Part shown: piece by piece, positions 33,717 to 45,245 of the stretch
Numbering within the stretch: the stretch's first letter is position 1
Layout of the letters: each line of letters begins with the position of its first letter
Source: Knufia peltigerae
Taxonomy: Eukaryota; Ascomycota; Eurotiomycetes; Chaetothyriales; Trichomeriaceae
Assembly (NCBI GenBank): GCA_030247855.1
Contig: JAPDRN010000036.1
Coordinates: 62,001-126,000, forward strand
Length of the DNA: 64,000 bases
Reading direction: 5' to 3'
Program-made: the position numbers and the translations under genes
The notes under the pieces: generated by a model
Told to the model about the DNA's origin: nothing
Seen by the model: only the letters and a program-made list of their open reading frames with translations
Database searches by the model: none

Positions 33717-36020
33717 ATGGAAGAAGCGGTTACTTTCACCACTGGCGAGACTTCGACGCCGCCTGACCTTCGGATCATCCACTACAATGATGGTACGAAT
33801 ACATGATTTTCAGACCAATCTTGTCTCTCAGAGACAAAGACACTGACGGATGCTGTGACAGTATATCATCTGGACTCGTCCTCGGCCGAGCCGGTAGGCG
33901 GTGTCGCCCGTTTTCAGACTCTGTGCAACTATTATCGCAATGATGGCCGATTCATAGGACAGCCGAAACTCATCACTTTGTTCTCTGGAGATGCATTCAA
34001 TCCGAGCTTGGAGAGTAGCGTCACTAAAGGTGGGTGGCAGCCATAGTTGCGGCTCTCGGCGCAGTTCATGGCTTGCGAGTCAGCTGCTGTCTCCAATATG
34101 TCTGACACGCTATTATAGGCAGTCATATGGTCCCTGTTCTTAACATGATAGGCACGGATGCCGCCTGTGTCGGGGTATGATGTCCAAACCTGAAGCGGAT
34201 GAGTGGTACAATTTCGCTGACGGACGGGATGTTAGAACCACGATCTCGATTTTGGAGTCAAGCAGTTTCGGAGTCTCGCTTCACGATGCACATTTCCTTG
34301 GCTTTTGGCAAATGTTCTTGGTATGGACAAATATTACCATTTTTGCTGGCAAATGTATAATTGCTAACCCGAGCTTGTAGATCCTCAGCTTGGAGAAGAT
34401 GTCCCCCTTGGAAACGCAAAGAAGACAGTCATCCTTACAGCCTCGAATGGCATCAAGATCGGCCTTATCGGCCTCGTCGAACGGGAGTGGTTGGATACTA
34501 TCAACTCATTACCACCGAACCTCATCTACAAATCTGTCTCGGCAACAGCGGAAGAACTCGTCCCAGGTCTACGAGAGCAAGGTGCTGAGATCATCATTGC
34601 TCTCACACATCAGCGAGAACCTAACGACAATAAGCTAGCTGAGAAGACACCAGATGGGCTGATTGATCTTGTCCTAGGCGGCCATGATCACTATTACTCA
34701 CATACGTTGATCAACAGCACACATGTGTTACGATCTGGAACCGACTTCAAACAACTAAGCTATATTGAAGCACGGCGGCGGTCTGGGGAGAAAAGGAAAT
34801 GGGATTTCCATATCGCCAGACGGGACATCATCTCAGGGGTGCCTGAAGATCCGGAGATGTTGCAAATCACCGCGAAGCTGACGGAATCGTTGAAAGGTAA
34901 ACTTGAAAAACCTCTTGGTTATACAGTGGCACCACTAGACGCGAGGTTCACCACGGTTCGACTCAAAGAGTCAAATTTGGGTAACTTTGTCTGCGATCTG
35001 ATGCGGTTACATTACGACGGCGATTGCTGCCTCATGGCTGCAGGCACGATTCGGGGAGATCAGGTGTATCCTCCAGGAATGCTGAAATTGAAGGACATAT
35101 TAAACTGGTATGGCCGGTGTTAGACGTCGAAAGATGGATTCACAACTAACATATTGTGATAGTTTCCCATTTGAAGACCCGTGTATTGTCATACGTGTCA
35201 CGGGTGAAGCACTACTAGCGGCTCTAGAGAACTCGGTGTGCGCGTATCCCGCGCTCGAAGGCCGCTTCCCTCAGGTGTCGAATATTACTTTCGAATTTGA
35301 CCCTTCCCTGCCTCCCCAACACCGGATCAAGTGGAGTAAGGTCGGCGGAGAATCTATCGATGTTGAGAAGAAGTATGTTCTCGTTACGAGAGGGTATATG
35401 GGACGAGGCAAGGATGGGTTCGACTCGTTGCTCGTTCAGTCCGAAGGAGGCCAGGCAGAAGAGATTGTGTCGGAAGAGAACGGTATCCTGATCAGCATGT
35501 TGCTTCGGCAGTATTTCATGTCACTCAAGACTCTGGGCAAGTGGAAACACTGGGGCAAGAGCCTGAATAGGCATTGGAAGGGGATCCATGATGATCTGCA
35601 TGAGACACACCCAGTTCTCACGTCGTCGGCGACCTCTAGAGAGAAGGTGCCTTCTAAACGCAAACGGGCAGATACTGTTGAGGTCTCTACGACGCCGCTC
35701 GACCATTCAGAGGACGAGGGCGGTCGCCATGAGATCGTGGACATACCAAGTAAATGGAGCGATGATGAAATAAGGATCATCAGACAGGTCATGCGCAAAT
35801 GGCGACGACTTGCCGGGCTCAAGGGACATTCCAAGTGCTGTGATAACATGAGTGAGGAAGAGTTCCAGGTTGACTGGACCAAGGTGAGCTTTGATAACTC
35901 CGATTGAGTTGTACAGACGTCCTCGATTGTGCTAACATGGTGGTCCAGGCCATTGCACCCAGATTGGAAGGGAGGATCCAGATGACGAGGTCAGCCAAAG
36001 AAGGACATGGTCAAGACTGA
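33717..36020 (+). CDS. 5'-nucleotidase/UshA-like metallophosphatase
   Basis: Seven exons (33717-33792, 33862-34029, 34119-34174, 34236-34320, 34381-35107, 35163-35883, 35949-36020) join in phase to 634 residues. The calcineurin-like metallophosphatase domain has its metal motifs in order: RIIHYNDVYHL, ITLFSGDAFNPS, CVGNHDLDFG, ALTHQREPND and LVLGGHDHYYSH. The C-terminal nucleotidase domain carries ESNLGNFVCDLMR, MAAGTIRGDQVYPPG, NCFPFEDPCIVIRVTG and LVTRGYMGRGKDGF. A basic Ser-rich tail (SKRKRADTVE) and a short final exon (KAIAPRLEGR) follow. It should hydrolyse nucleotides or related phosphoesters. No signal peptide is seen, so it is probably intracellular, unlike bacterial UshA. The substrate is unproven. 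Confidence 0.9.
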
Positions 36021-36909
36021 AGACGTCGACGAAGTTGCAAACTCAGCCTTGTGCATCACATGACCAAGCCTTATCTGGCACCAGACACCTCGTGCGACTC
36101 GCATCACGTACTCGCAGCAATCTGTTGGTCATTGGACGGGAAAACAGCTTTCAGCTTACGAGTGTTGGTAGGACTAGATCTCGTTCCTGCATAGTGCGGA
36201 CGTACTCCGCGTTGAGCCGACAGGGACCATATTGGATGTGGGATGCCACGGAAGTGCTTCGTCGGGGATTTGCCCTGGTGTCATTTGCGTAATCCAATCA
36301 GAGACACGGCATTTGCAAAACGTTTTGGTGTGCCAGATCCCGTACTGATGCTCGGTAGGCAACAAAAAGGTATCCACAGAGTTTCAAGATTTGGTAGAAA
36401 CAGACAGAGAAACAGAGAAGAATCATTTCAAGCACGCTTAGGGGTTTGCTTCGATCATACGACTATGGGACTTGTCATTCACCGAAAATCGCGGTGCTGA
36501 TGGACGAAAAGGGTAGAATTGAGCGAGGGGAGAAAATGTGCGTAAATAATCCGGGCGATGAGATTGGCTCCGAGGCATCACCGGTGTCGGTAGTTTAGCG
36601 TCTGTGGTGCTCTTGGGTGTTTGGTGGGGGGCGGGAGCCATTGGGCTTACTACGCCTAAATGTAGCTCCGAGGGGCCTTGAGTAGCCTTAGGAGCCCTCA
36701 CAGGTGCGAGTCTAGTTTCTGGTCCAGGGCTTCTTCGGCTGCTGCTGACCCCATATTTCGCTTTCCAGCCAAAGAAAGAGAATCGAAAGAATCCTTCTTC
36801 TTACAAACACTTCTTCACACACCTCTTCACCCACATTCCCTCCTCTTGTTTTGCTCTACCCATTCCCCCCCATCGTTCTGACAGTTCTTCTGTCAACACT
36901 GCGCCCGTC
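36021..36909. other. HEM1 upstream region
   Basis: About 0.9 kb between tandem plus-strand genes. The last 150 nt are strongly C/T-rich (for example around 36,800-36,880), as in fungal core promoters and leaders. No ORF worth calling. Confidence 0.5.
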
Positions 36910-38789
36910 ATGGAAGCCCTACTACACCAGTCCAAGGGCGTCTGTCCTTTCTTGAAGAAAACATCGCCTGCGACTCTCCGCTCTCTCTCCACCTCGAGCC
37001 GCCAGTCGCCAGGTGGTGGCACCATCACCAACCTGCAATTCATTGCTCGACGATGCCCTGTCATGAACAAGGCTCTGGCGGTCCAGAGTGCTCGTCTTGG
37101 TCAACGCAACTATGGCAAGGTCGCCACCGGCACTGGTGTCGTCAAGTCGTTGTTGGAGAAGAAATTGCACACCTCGGCTGAGAAAAAGGCCAGTGTTGAC
37201 ACCAACATGATCCGTCCGGCTCAGCACGGTATGAACTTTCCAGCTGCCTCCTGTCTCCTGATGCTAATAATCTTTCAGCACCTCCCCCACAAAAGGCGCA
37301 ATCGTTCGTCAAGAAGCCAGACACCTACGCCGGCCCCAGGCCCAATGCCCCACCAGCTCCGCGCTTCGACTATGATGCTTTCTACAACCATGAACTCGAG
37401 AAGAAGCACAAGGACAAGTCGTATCGCTACTTCAACAACATCAATCGCCTTGCGAAGGAATTCCCACGAGCCCACATGGCCGGCCCGGAAGAGCGGGTGA
37501 CGGTCTGGTGCTCCAATGACTACCTCGGTATGGGTCGCAACAAGCATGTCCTGAAGACCATGCACGAAACTCTGGACATGTATGGAGCTGGTGCCGGAGG
37601 AACTAGAAACATTTCCGGCCACAATCAGCATGCTGTGGCCCTGGAAAAGACATTGGCCGATCTTCATGGCAAGGACGGAGCTCTGGTCTTCTCGTCCTGC
37701 TACGTCGCCAACGACGCTACGTTGGCGACCCTGGGCAGCAAATTGCCCGACTGTGTCATCCTCAGTGATAGCATGAACCATGCATCAATGATCCAAGGTA
37801 TTCGTCACTCGGGTGCCAAAAAGATGGTCTTTAAACATAATGACCTCGTCGACCTTGAAGCCAAACTGGCTACTCTCCCACCCGAACAACCCAAAATCAT
37901 CGCCTTTGAATCTGTCTACAGCATGTGCGGCTCAGTCGCACCTATTGAGGCCATCTGTGACTTGGCCGACAAGTACGGCGCTATTACCTTCTTGGATGAA
38001 GTCCATGCTGTTGGCATGTACGGGCCGAGAGGTGCTGGTGTGGCCGAGCACCTTGACTATGAAGTCTACGCAAACCCTACCCGAACCAAGGAATCTCAGA
38101 AGGGCAGTGTCATGGACAGAATCGACATTATCACTGGTACACTGGGTAAAGCGTATGGTTGTGTTGGTGGCTACATCGCTGGCTCCGCTGCTCTCGTTGA
38201 TGCTATCCGATCCCTTGCACCTGGCTTCATCTTCACCACCAGTCTCCCACCTGCAACCATGGCCGGAGCTCGTACAGCGATTGAATATCAGGCAAGATAC
38301 CAAGGTGATCGTCGCCTGCAACAATTGCACACCCGAGCATTGAAGGACGAGTTGACCGGCCGTGGAATTCCTGTCATTCCCAACCCTTCGCACATTGTTC
38401 CTGTCCTGGTCGGCGACGCAGAAACTGCCAAGCAAGCTTCTGACATGCTCCTGTCTGACTACGGCATCTACGTCCAATCAATCAACTACCCGACCGTCCC
38501 TCGTGGCGAGGAGAGACTCCGTATCACTCCTACCCCAGGCCACACTGACGACCTCCGGGCTGAACTCGTCGATGCGCTGGAGAACGTCTGGGAGCGCCTC
38601 AACATCAAGCGTGTCGCGGATTGGGAAGCTCAAGGAGGCTTTGTCGGTGTGGGTGTCAAGGACGCCGAGCCCGTTCAGCCTCTCTGGACCGATACCCAGC
38701 TCGCGCATGCGGCCCAAGTCGCTGAACCCGAGGTTGCCGACGAAGCGACCGAGGAGCGCGTCATGCCCATCGCGGCGGCTGCGGCTTGA
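36910..38789 (+). CDS. hem1: 5-aminolevulinate synthase, mitochondrial
   Basis: This PLP enzyme condenses glycine and succinyl-CoA to 5-aminolevulinate, the first step of heme synthesis, in the mitochondrial matrix. Two exons (36910-37228 and 37279-38789) encode 609 residues. The N-terminal presequence contains two Cys-Pro heme-regulatory motifs, GVCPFLKK and ARRCPVMNK, which in animals and fungi let heme inhibit import. The catalytic core shows [53 protein letters not shown], and the PLP-lysine loop [17 protein letters not shown]. The C-terminus ends in a poly-Ala run. All key residues look intact. It is convergent with RPA49. Confidence 0.98.
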
Positions 38790-39488
38790 GCTTTTCTTCC
38801 ATACCTAGGTGTCCATCGAAAATGTGAGAATGGAAGTCACAAGTGCTCGTCGCACTCAGTCAGCGTATGAGATGGAAAGCCCACTGTAAGGGTGAGCTGC
38901 TGGGGAGATGAAAGATTTACATATTCCTTGCCTTTTTGTTTCTTTCTTTTTGAAAACGAAACAAAAGGACAAATGTCCGGCTCGTCAGCCTTTATATATA
39001 TACCTACGCACACCCACATATATATTTTTCCCCTCGAGGTTTTCTTTCCCGCTTCAGGTCGCGAACTGTTGCGGACAAGACAGCAATGAGAAGACAATAT
39101 ATATCGCCAAGTACAGAAAAACCTTTGTGCATCGGCTATTTATCATTCTACCTATGTTGATTCATTCTTCGCCAGTGTAGTGTAAAGTGTAGAAGAGATC
39201 GCTGTGTCTCCAGAGTTTGTTGTCCTACCGGCCGACATTCCACCGTCTACAGTTTGTTTCGTCTGTCTCTCTGTACCTCAGGTACTAGAGGTAGTCATTA
39301 CAGTTTGACTGGAGTTCCTTTCTTTTTGTCCAGTACCTGACAAAAGGGTCGCGAGATTGTAAAAGTACTCGGTAGTACACTCGGTGACTAGGTATGTTCT
39401 TGCATTTTCCGACATGACAACGACAGCGCTGTTTGACCGACGAGAGATTTACACCCGGTTCTGTTTCAACCTCAATCTCTCTACCTCC
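38790..39488. other. Intergenic between convergent HEM1 and RPA49
   Basis: About 0.7 kb of 3' flank. It includes short TA-rich runs (38,993-39,003, 39,019-39,026, 39,096-39,104) that may serve poly(A) addition. No gene seen. Confidence 0.5.
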
Positions 39489-40964
39489 TCATCTCCTACT
39501 TGGTCTTCCTGCACTGATCTTTGGAAACTCGACAGGGAACCTCAACTTGGCGAACCGTGGCTTCTTCACACCACCGGCACCATCCTCGTCCGTCGCCTTC
39601 TTGCCCTTGCCCACCTTTTCCCAACCGTACTTGGTGAGTTCGTTGTCCGTCAACGTCTCCATGCGGCACCCCAGCTCGCGGTAGTATTTGCCAACTTCGG
39701 CCGGTTGAAGGGCCAGGTCGAGACCAATGTCGCTCGGCTCGGTGACTAGGACGTTGACGTCTGCGCCCGGTGTCCACTTTGGCGGCGGGATGTGCAGGGT
39801 CAAGGCGAGGATGGTGGTGGTGAGCAGCGTGCGTGCGTGTGCCGTCGGCAGCGAGTTCGGGAAGAAGGCATGTAGAAGCTTCGAGAGAAAGGCCGAACCC
39901 AGGTGCGTGTCGGAAATGGTGGACTCTGGCCACTTCTCCGGTTGTGGGATCGTCCGGCGGGGAGGGAGGCGGGATACGTAGACGTACAGTTCGAGGAGGA
40001 TGGTGATGTAGTGCAAAAGCTGGAGCGGGAGGAGCGTGTGTTCGTTTTGCTGGTCGATGTGCAAAGCCGTCAAGGGTTTCACCCGGTGAGCCACGTATCG
40101 GAACCGCGAGTTGATTTCTTTCGAGGCCGAAATACGGTCGATCCATGGTTGGATGCGCATCTGGGACAGGGTTGTGTGAGCCGGGCCCGGATGCACAAGC
40201 ACGGACAGAGGGTAGACATCCTTGATCTCGTCCGTGGTGAGGTCGGCGGGCGGGAGAGGTTTGTTAGACCGGTCCGCCGCCGCCGATAACACGGGGGCGT
40301 CTTCTTCTTTGATGGACGAGAGGATGGCGGTCGAGAGAGGGTCGTCGTCTTCTGCTCTCGCAAGGAGTCGGTTTTCGGCCATCGACGCCACGGCCTTTCG
40401 CGACTTCTTGGTACCGAAGGCTTCGGTCAACGCGGCCCGAGAGGAAGACGCCGGTTGGGAAAGTTGGGCTTCTGCGTCGGACGTGTCTGCGGATTCGTCG
40501 GGTGCGGCCTGGCGGACGCTGCTTCGCACGGTCATTTTCTTCGCCGGGATCACGCTCAGTTTGTTACTCGAGGGGTCAAAGACAGCGATGTAGTGCTTGG
40601 TGTGTTTGTCGGCGACAGAGGTCGTCTTGCTTTCGGTTGCGAGGTGGTCGATTGTCGGGTGCGACGAGGAGTGAAGGAGGAGCGACGATCGTCCGGAGCC
40701 CTTCTTGGAGTAGGCGTCAAAGTTGAGGTCAGAAGGGAGGAATACGCCAGGCGAGTGTGCTATGATCAAGTCAGCCAGTGCGACGGGCTTGGGACACGTA
40801 GGTAGACATGGTTGGTGTGAGGTCGTTGTCGACATACCTACGACTGGTTGGGCATCATCAGCGCCGGAAACATGCTTGACTTTGACCGTGTTGGTCTGGG
40901 CCTTTTTGGCTGGCCTCTCTCCATCTTGAGCAGATGCTTTGCGCTTCTTCTCCTTGACGGCCAT
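39489..40964 (-). CDS. rpa49: RNA polymerase I subunit A49
   Basis: A49 pairs with A34.5 in the TFIIF-like subcomplex of RNA polymerase I, aiding initiation and elongation of rRNA in the nucleolus. Two exons (40964-40838 and 40759-39489), with a 78-nt intron, encode 465 residues. A Lys-rich start (MAVKEKKRKASAQDGERPAK) is followed by the N-terminal barrel (VAHSPGVFLPSDLNFDAY, KHYIAVFDPSSNKLSVIPAK) and the C-terminal tandem winged-helix region (YPLSVLVHPG, RFRYVAHRVKPL, LLELYVYVSRLPPR, YYRELGCRMETLTDNELTKY). Without the intron the frame stays open and adds upstream residues to 41,120, but the spliced form gives the family junction. Third positions are rich in G and C. Confidence 0.93.
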   Translation of the reverse strand: MAVKEKKRKASAQDGERPAKKAQTNTVKVKHVSGADDAQPVVGMSTTTSHQPCLPTCPKPVALADLIIAHSPGVFLPSDLNFDAYSKKGSGRSSLLLHSSSHPTIDHLATESKTTSVADKHTKHYIAVFDPSSNKLSVIPAKKMTVRSSVRQAAPDESADTSDAEAQLSQPASSSRAALTEAFGTKKSRKAVASMAENRLLARAEDDDPLSTAILSSIKEEDAPVLSAAADRSNKPLPPADLTTDEIKDVYPLSVLVHPGPAHTTLSQMRIQPWIDRISASKEINSRFRYVAHRVKPLTALHIDQQNEHTLLPLQLLHYITILLELYVYVSRLPPRRTIPQPEKWPESTISDTHLGSAFLSKLLHAFFPNSLPTAHARTLLTTTILALTLHIPPPKWTPGADVNVLVTEPSDIGLDLALQPAEVGKYYRELGCRMETLTDNELTKYGWEKVGKGKKATDEDGAGGVKKPRFAKLRFPVEFPKISAGRPSRR

Positions 40965-41726
40965 CCTAGGCTGGTTTTGTGTCTGTATGGCGACTGAAAG
41001 GTAGTGATAGGAGATCAAACGATGCGTACAATTTGCAGGTTGTCGTCGAGTTCTCCGACTGCGAATTCGAAAACTTTTTAGTGGAACCCGCCAAAGAGCG
41101 TCGAGAGAACCCCACCCCACAAGACGTCACAACAAGACCGTACGATCAAGCTGTCGACGAGAGACCACGAGCCGAACAGCTGGAGCTCGGAGATTCCTAC
41201 GACGTGAGGCAGTAGTACAGTAACCACGAATTGCTACAAGCGGAAGCACGAGAATGCACAAGCAAGAAGAAAATTGATCAAATCTTTGCTGCATTGACAT
41301 ATGAAGCAGAGTGCAACGCCGACTGGACGACATTGGGAACACTCGCTAGCTATTTCAAAGAACTGATCTTTAAGGGTGAGCCAGAGTCTTCGACATGTTG
41401 TGTGTTAATTGCCTGAAGTGTTTCTCCGTTCCGAATCCTCCATTGTCATGTCCGAGACATCATAAGCAATCCATCAGAAAGCTCCATGAGGTTTGACCAT
41501 CCTCCACTCCTCTTACACAAGCATCCCACACGTGAGATGCCCAAACGGTAAGGCCGTTTCTTCATGAGACCATAGTTCCTCCATAGCGATTGATGACACG
41601 CCGCCGAAGTGAACATTGGTCGAGGTTGCGTAGCCGTAAATTACTGTCGAGTCCAGGTACTAGCTCGACAGCGAAGAATCATTGACATTGGTCGAGAGGG
41701 AGGGTGTGATGGAGCAGTTGACGCGA
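40965..41726. other. Intergenic between RPL41 and RPA49
   Basis: About 0.76 kb between tandem minus-strand genes, so it contains the RPA49 promoter and the RPL41 3' flank. A plus-strand frame at 41,231-41,416 starts with TTG and is followed by a GGTGAGCC donor-like site. It reads protein-like (CNADWTTLGTLASYFKELIF) but has no known family or ATG. Confidence 0.45.
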
Positions 41727-41862
41727 TTACTTGCTGTGGGAGAGGTCAATTGACTGATCACAAGCTACTACACCAAAGTGGTAGAACATACCTGCGGGCT
41801 CTCGTCTTGCGCCTCTTACGCTTAAGGCGACGGACTCGCTTCTTTCTCCATTTCGCTCTCAT
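41727..41862 (-). CDS. rpl41: 60S ribosomal protein eL41
   Basis: eL41 is the smallest ribosomal protein, a single basic helix at the bridge between the subunits. Exon 1 (41862-41792) reads MRAKWRKKRVRRLKRK and on to the Ala-Arg before the junction. A 58-nt intron (41791-41734, GTATGT..CCACAG) splits the Ser codon, and exon 2 (41733-41727) supplies the rest of Ser, then Lys and TAA. The joined product is 25 residues and matches the family nearly residue for residue, with Thr at position 20. It is too short for most ORF searches. A probable leader intron lies just upstream. Confidence 0.96.
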
Positions 41863-41878
41863 CTTCGGTCAAATTCGA

Positions 41879-41955
41879 CTGTGGTGGGTTAGCATATGTC
41901 CATTGCATTCGACAAGAGCGACCAAAGAAAGTCTTGGGCCTCAAGGCATACGTAC
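41879..41955 (-). other. Probable 5'-leader intron of RPL41
   Basis: Seventeen bases before the eL41 ATG there is an acceptor (CCACCACAG) with a GCTAAC branch site 13-18 nt upstream of the junction and a strong donor GTACGTATG at 41,955, giving a 77-nt intron. Leader introns are common in ribosomal-protein genes. This one is inferred from signals alone. Confidence 0.65.
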
Positions 41956-42490
41956 AGAATAGTCTCGAGGATGAGTTGCTTGTGAGAGAGATTGGGAAGG
42001 AAAGCGTAGAAGCAATTTAGAGGTCGCTATGAACGTCTGTGTCCTTGGCGCCTTGGCATGTTTGTGGGTGACCGAACTCGGAGACCAGTCACGTGGGCGA
42101 TGCGGTCATAACCCGTCGAGGTTGGAGCGTACTCGTACTCCGTACTTGCTTCCTTAACACCAACACCTCTCTGCCTTCCATGCAATGATGCCACTCTACC
42201 TAGATGTACATTGTTAGGAATCCGAATGGTCTCAACTAATTAACTCTGGCTGCTTCATGTGCCGCGATCGCTTGCCAATTGTGATTCTTCCTCATTGAAC
42301 GTGTTCTCTTCGCGGTGTCATTACTCTGGTCAGTTGTGTTTATCTTCAATCATGGGCTTCTTCCCCTGTTCTGGCGTACATCGTTTGAGCAGCAATTTGT
42401 GTTCTTCCTCGAAACCTCAGCTTGCAGGTACACTCGTTCATAAAGATCATACAGGTCAGGTACTTGCTCGTCCGTATCCCTTTCTTCTGT
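41956..42490. other. Divergent region RPL41 / FHA kinase
   Basis: About 0.5 kb between divergent genes, containing GTCACGTGGGC near 42,090 and GTACTCCGTAC at 42,135. It may also hide a non-coding first exon of the kinase gene. Confidence 0.5.
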
Positions 42491-45023
42491 ATGTGTGACC
42501 GGTATAAGATACTAGCCTTGACAGGAAAGGAAATATTCGCAAATGAAGAAATCATCATCGGCCGTGATAGAAATCGATGCCAGTACATCATTGAAGACCC
42601 CTACATCTCGAAACGTCATATCAGAGTTTACACTGTCGTCTACGAGAATGACGATCTCGATGGTACCGAATCTCTCGTCTATGTAGAGGATCTTTCACAA
42701 AACGGCACTTATTGGAATGGCTCAACGATTGGTAGAGGGAATGGGGGCTACTTGTTGAGCGACGGAGACGTGTTGAGACTCAGTCGCCTCACAACTTTTA
42801 CTTTCCACACAGTGGCAAACAGCTCATTCAACCCCAACTTTGACTTTACGCGGGAGAGGGAGATGGAAGTACGGTCCTTTCATTTTGTTCCCGCCTTCAC
42901 TATTGCTAACAGGAATAGAAATTTCGGAGGGACTATGTCATAACAGACAGATTGCTCGGTGCTGGGACATTTGGCAGAGTCTTCATGGCCATCGAACAGC
43001 ATGCACGAGCTCAAGTTGCCTGCAAAGTTGTCGAGTTACGAAAGATTGGAAGGGGTCGTTCGAGGTATGGACCCCCTGAGCGTCCGGTGCCCGCGGAAGA
43101 CGTCGACATTTTGGTTCAACAACAGAAAATCAAGGCTTGGGGCGAGCAGAAACGAGAGAACCATCTCGAGGAGAAGTTAAAGCTGTACTTTCGAGAGATC
43201 GAGATATTAGCCTCGATCAGCCACGTTAGTAGGCAAAAACATTGTCTATTGCAAGCTAACTTAGAGGTGCAGCCGAACATCATTGGTGTCGAGAAGGTCT
43301 ATGTGACACAAAACACAATGTATGGAACTTTATTTAGTATCTCATCTCTTCAAAGCTGACTGCCGACTTATCAAGATACATGATGCAAACCCTTATCACA
43401 GCCGGCGACCTATTTTCCTATATCGATTGCAAGAATGGACGACTGCTCGAAGTCGAAGCAGCGGTCATAATACGCCAGATCCTCATTGCATTGGCCTTTC
43501 TGCACAAAAACAATATCGTCCATAGGGACATCAAACCGGAAAACATCCTTATGACGAGCTTAGCTACCGGCAGCCGAGTGGTTCTGACCGACTTTGGAGC
43601 AGCCCGACGCATAGCCAATCCACGATCTCGTATGCAGACGGCACTGGGTACCCGCGAATATGCTGCTCCGTATGCTTGACAGCTTCGTAAGGAGATTCTT
43701 CGCTAATATCTTGATAGCGAACAGTCACACCAAGAGAATCGACCTGGAAGAGCTGGATACACCAGGGCCGTAGACATGTGGTCTGTCGGTTGCGTTACAG
43801 TCGTTCTTCTTACGGGTGGAATGGCTTTCTGCGATCCTGTCACAAATTCGTACTCCGAATCCCTCGCGAGAGAATGTAACCTAGACTCTTTGCAGGAAAC
43901 CCCAGAATGGCAAAACATCAGAGAACGACCGAAGGACTTCATCAGCAAATTGCTTGTACTCGATGAAGCATCAAGACCGTCGGCTGAAGAAGCCTTGAAG
44001 CACCCATGGTTTTCCAATGACCTACATCGAGATGATTTCGAACATCTGTATCAAAGAACGATCAAACATTGGCACCCACGCACACCAAAGTTACCATTGG
44101 TCGATTTCAAAGAAGGTGGCGTTTGTTATAAATACATGACAACCTCATCAGACCAGCGCGACTTAAGCAAAAAGTGGCTTTAGAAAAGCCAGAAGCCAGT
44201 CGAACCACCGTACAAGCCATTTCCAAGACAGATGCATCTTGCGCTTTGGGCCCAAGGGGATCCCAAAGGCAGATTGAGACAAGAAGTTATTGATGCTGTC
44301 GAGAGTTGGGGTATTCGCTCGCCCCGAATCGCCCAAGAGCTTTTGAAGCAATCCTACCAGAAAGAGGCTACGAAGACATCAAGTTACTGGGATCGCCGTG
44401 GCCAAGACACAAACACCATGAGAGATAAGAGAGTGAAATTACCCACAAGGACACTCAAGGCACCTGCCCAAGAGCTGCAAAGCGAAATCAAAGTCAAGCC
44501 AATGGAAGTTTCTGATGACAAGGCATTTGAAGAACCACTTACCCCAAAGCCTCCAAGAGTACTCAAAAGACGAGCGAGTTCCGCACCCCCAATGGCATGC
44601 AATGGGTTTGAGGAGACAAAATACACTAACAGCGCTACGGACGACAGCATGGATCCTAGAGACGATGCAAAGTTCGACAGCTGGGACGGTGCTCAACATG
44701 AAGCGTCTTCCATGGCAGCTGGATACGAAGTGTCCTCACGGGCAGGCGACGCAAGTACCAGTTCTTCTATTCATAATTATAGCGACATGCATCGAGGAAT
44801 AGGTCTCAGACCTCTAAATAATTCAAACCGACTCAGGAGGAGGACTGGAACATTACCCAGCAATCAACGGAAGAAGCAGCAGCATCGGGGGTCTATCTTT
44901 GACTTGGTCGAGGACGACGTCAACACTAAGACTCGGCAGGAGAAGATTGCTACATCAATAGACCGACCCAAACCACCAGTCACGAACAATTTCAGCCCAC
45001 GAAACCTATACCTTCCACGATAA
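42491..45023 (+). CDS. FHA-domain Ser/Thr kinase (Chk2/Rad53/Mek1-like)
   Basis: Six exons (42491-42868, 42919-43224, 43273-43319, 43376-43669, 43718-44120, 44184-45023) join to 755 residues. An N-terminal FHA domain (EEIIIGRDRNRCQYII, SKRHIRVYT, EDLSQNGTYWNG) should bind phospho-Thr. The kinase domain shows LLGAGTFGRVF, the Lys in VACKVVEL, HRDIKPENIL in the catalytic loop, DFGAAR for metal binding, EYAAPEQ and VDMWSVGCVTVVLLTGG. An unusually long insert precedes helix C. A 280-residue basic Ser-rich tail follows. The layout, one FHA plus a CaMK-type kinase, fits checkpoint or meiotic kinases (Chk2/Cds1, Mek1); which one is unclear. The start is the first in-frame ATG; extra upstream coding sequence cannot be ruled out because the first FHA strand looks short. 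Confidence 0.87.
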
Positions 45024-45245
45024 GTAGTTGGAGGTTGACGACAGACAGCAAAATGAGGTCAACCAGAGCCCGGAGCATTAATATGTAGACAGATCTTTTG
45101 TTACAGTCATGCTAGCCATGAAATGTTTTGGGACCTGGGCCAGAAGAAGCAAGATAGATGGATTGATCAATATTGTTTGTTGTTTTCAACGTTAACGGCA
45201 AAAGTAGAGGGGAAAAAAGAGATAGATGTTGAACGACCGAGGCAA

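Noticed and set aside
41231..41416. Protein-like plus-strand frame followed by a donor-like GGTGAGCC
   Set aside because: It starts with TTG, and I found no upstream exon with an ATG or a downstream partner exon.
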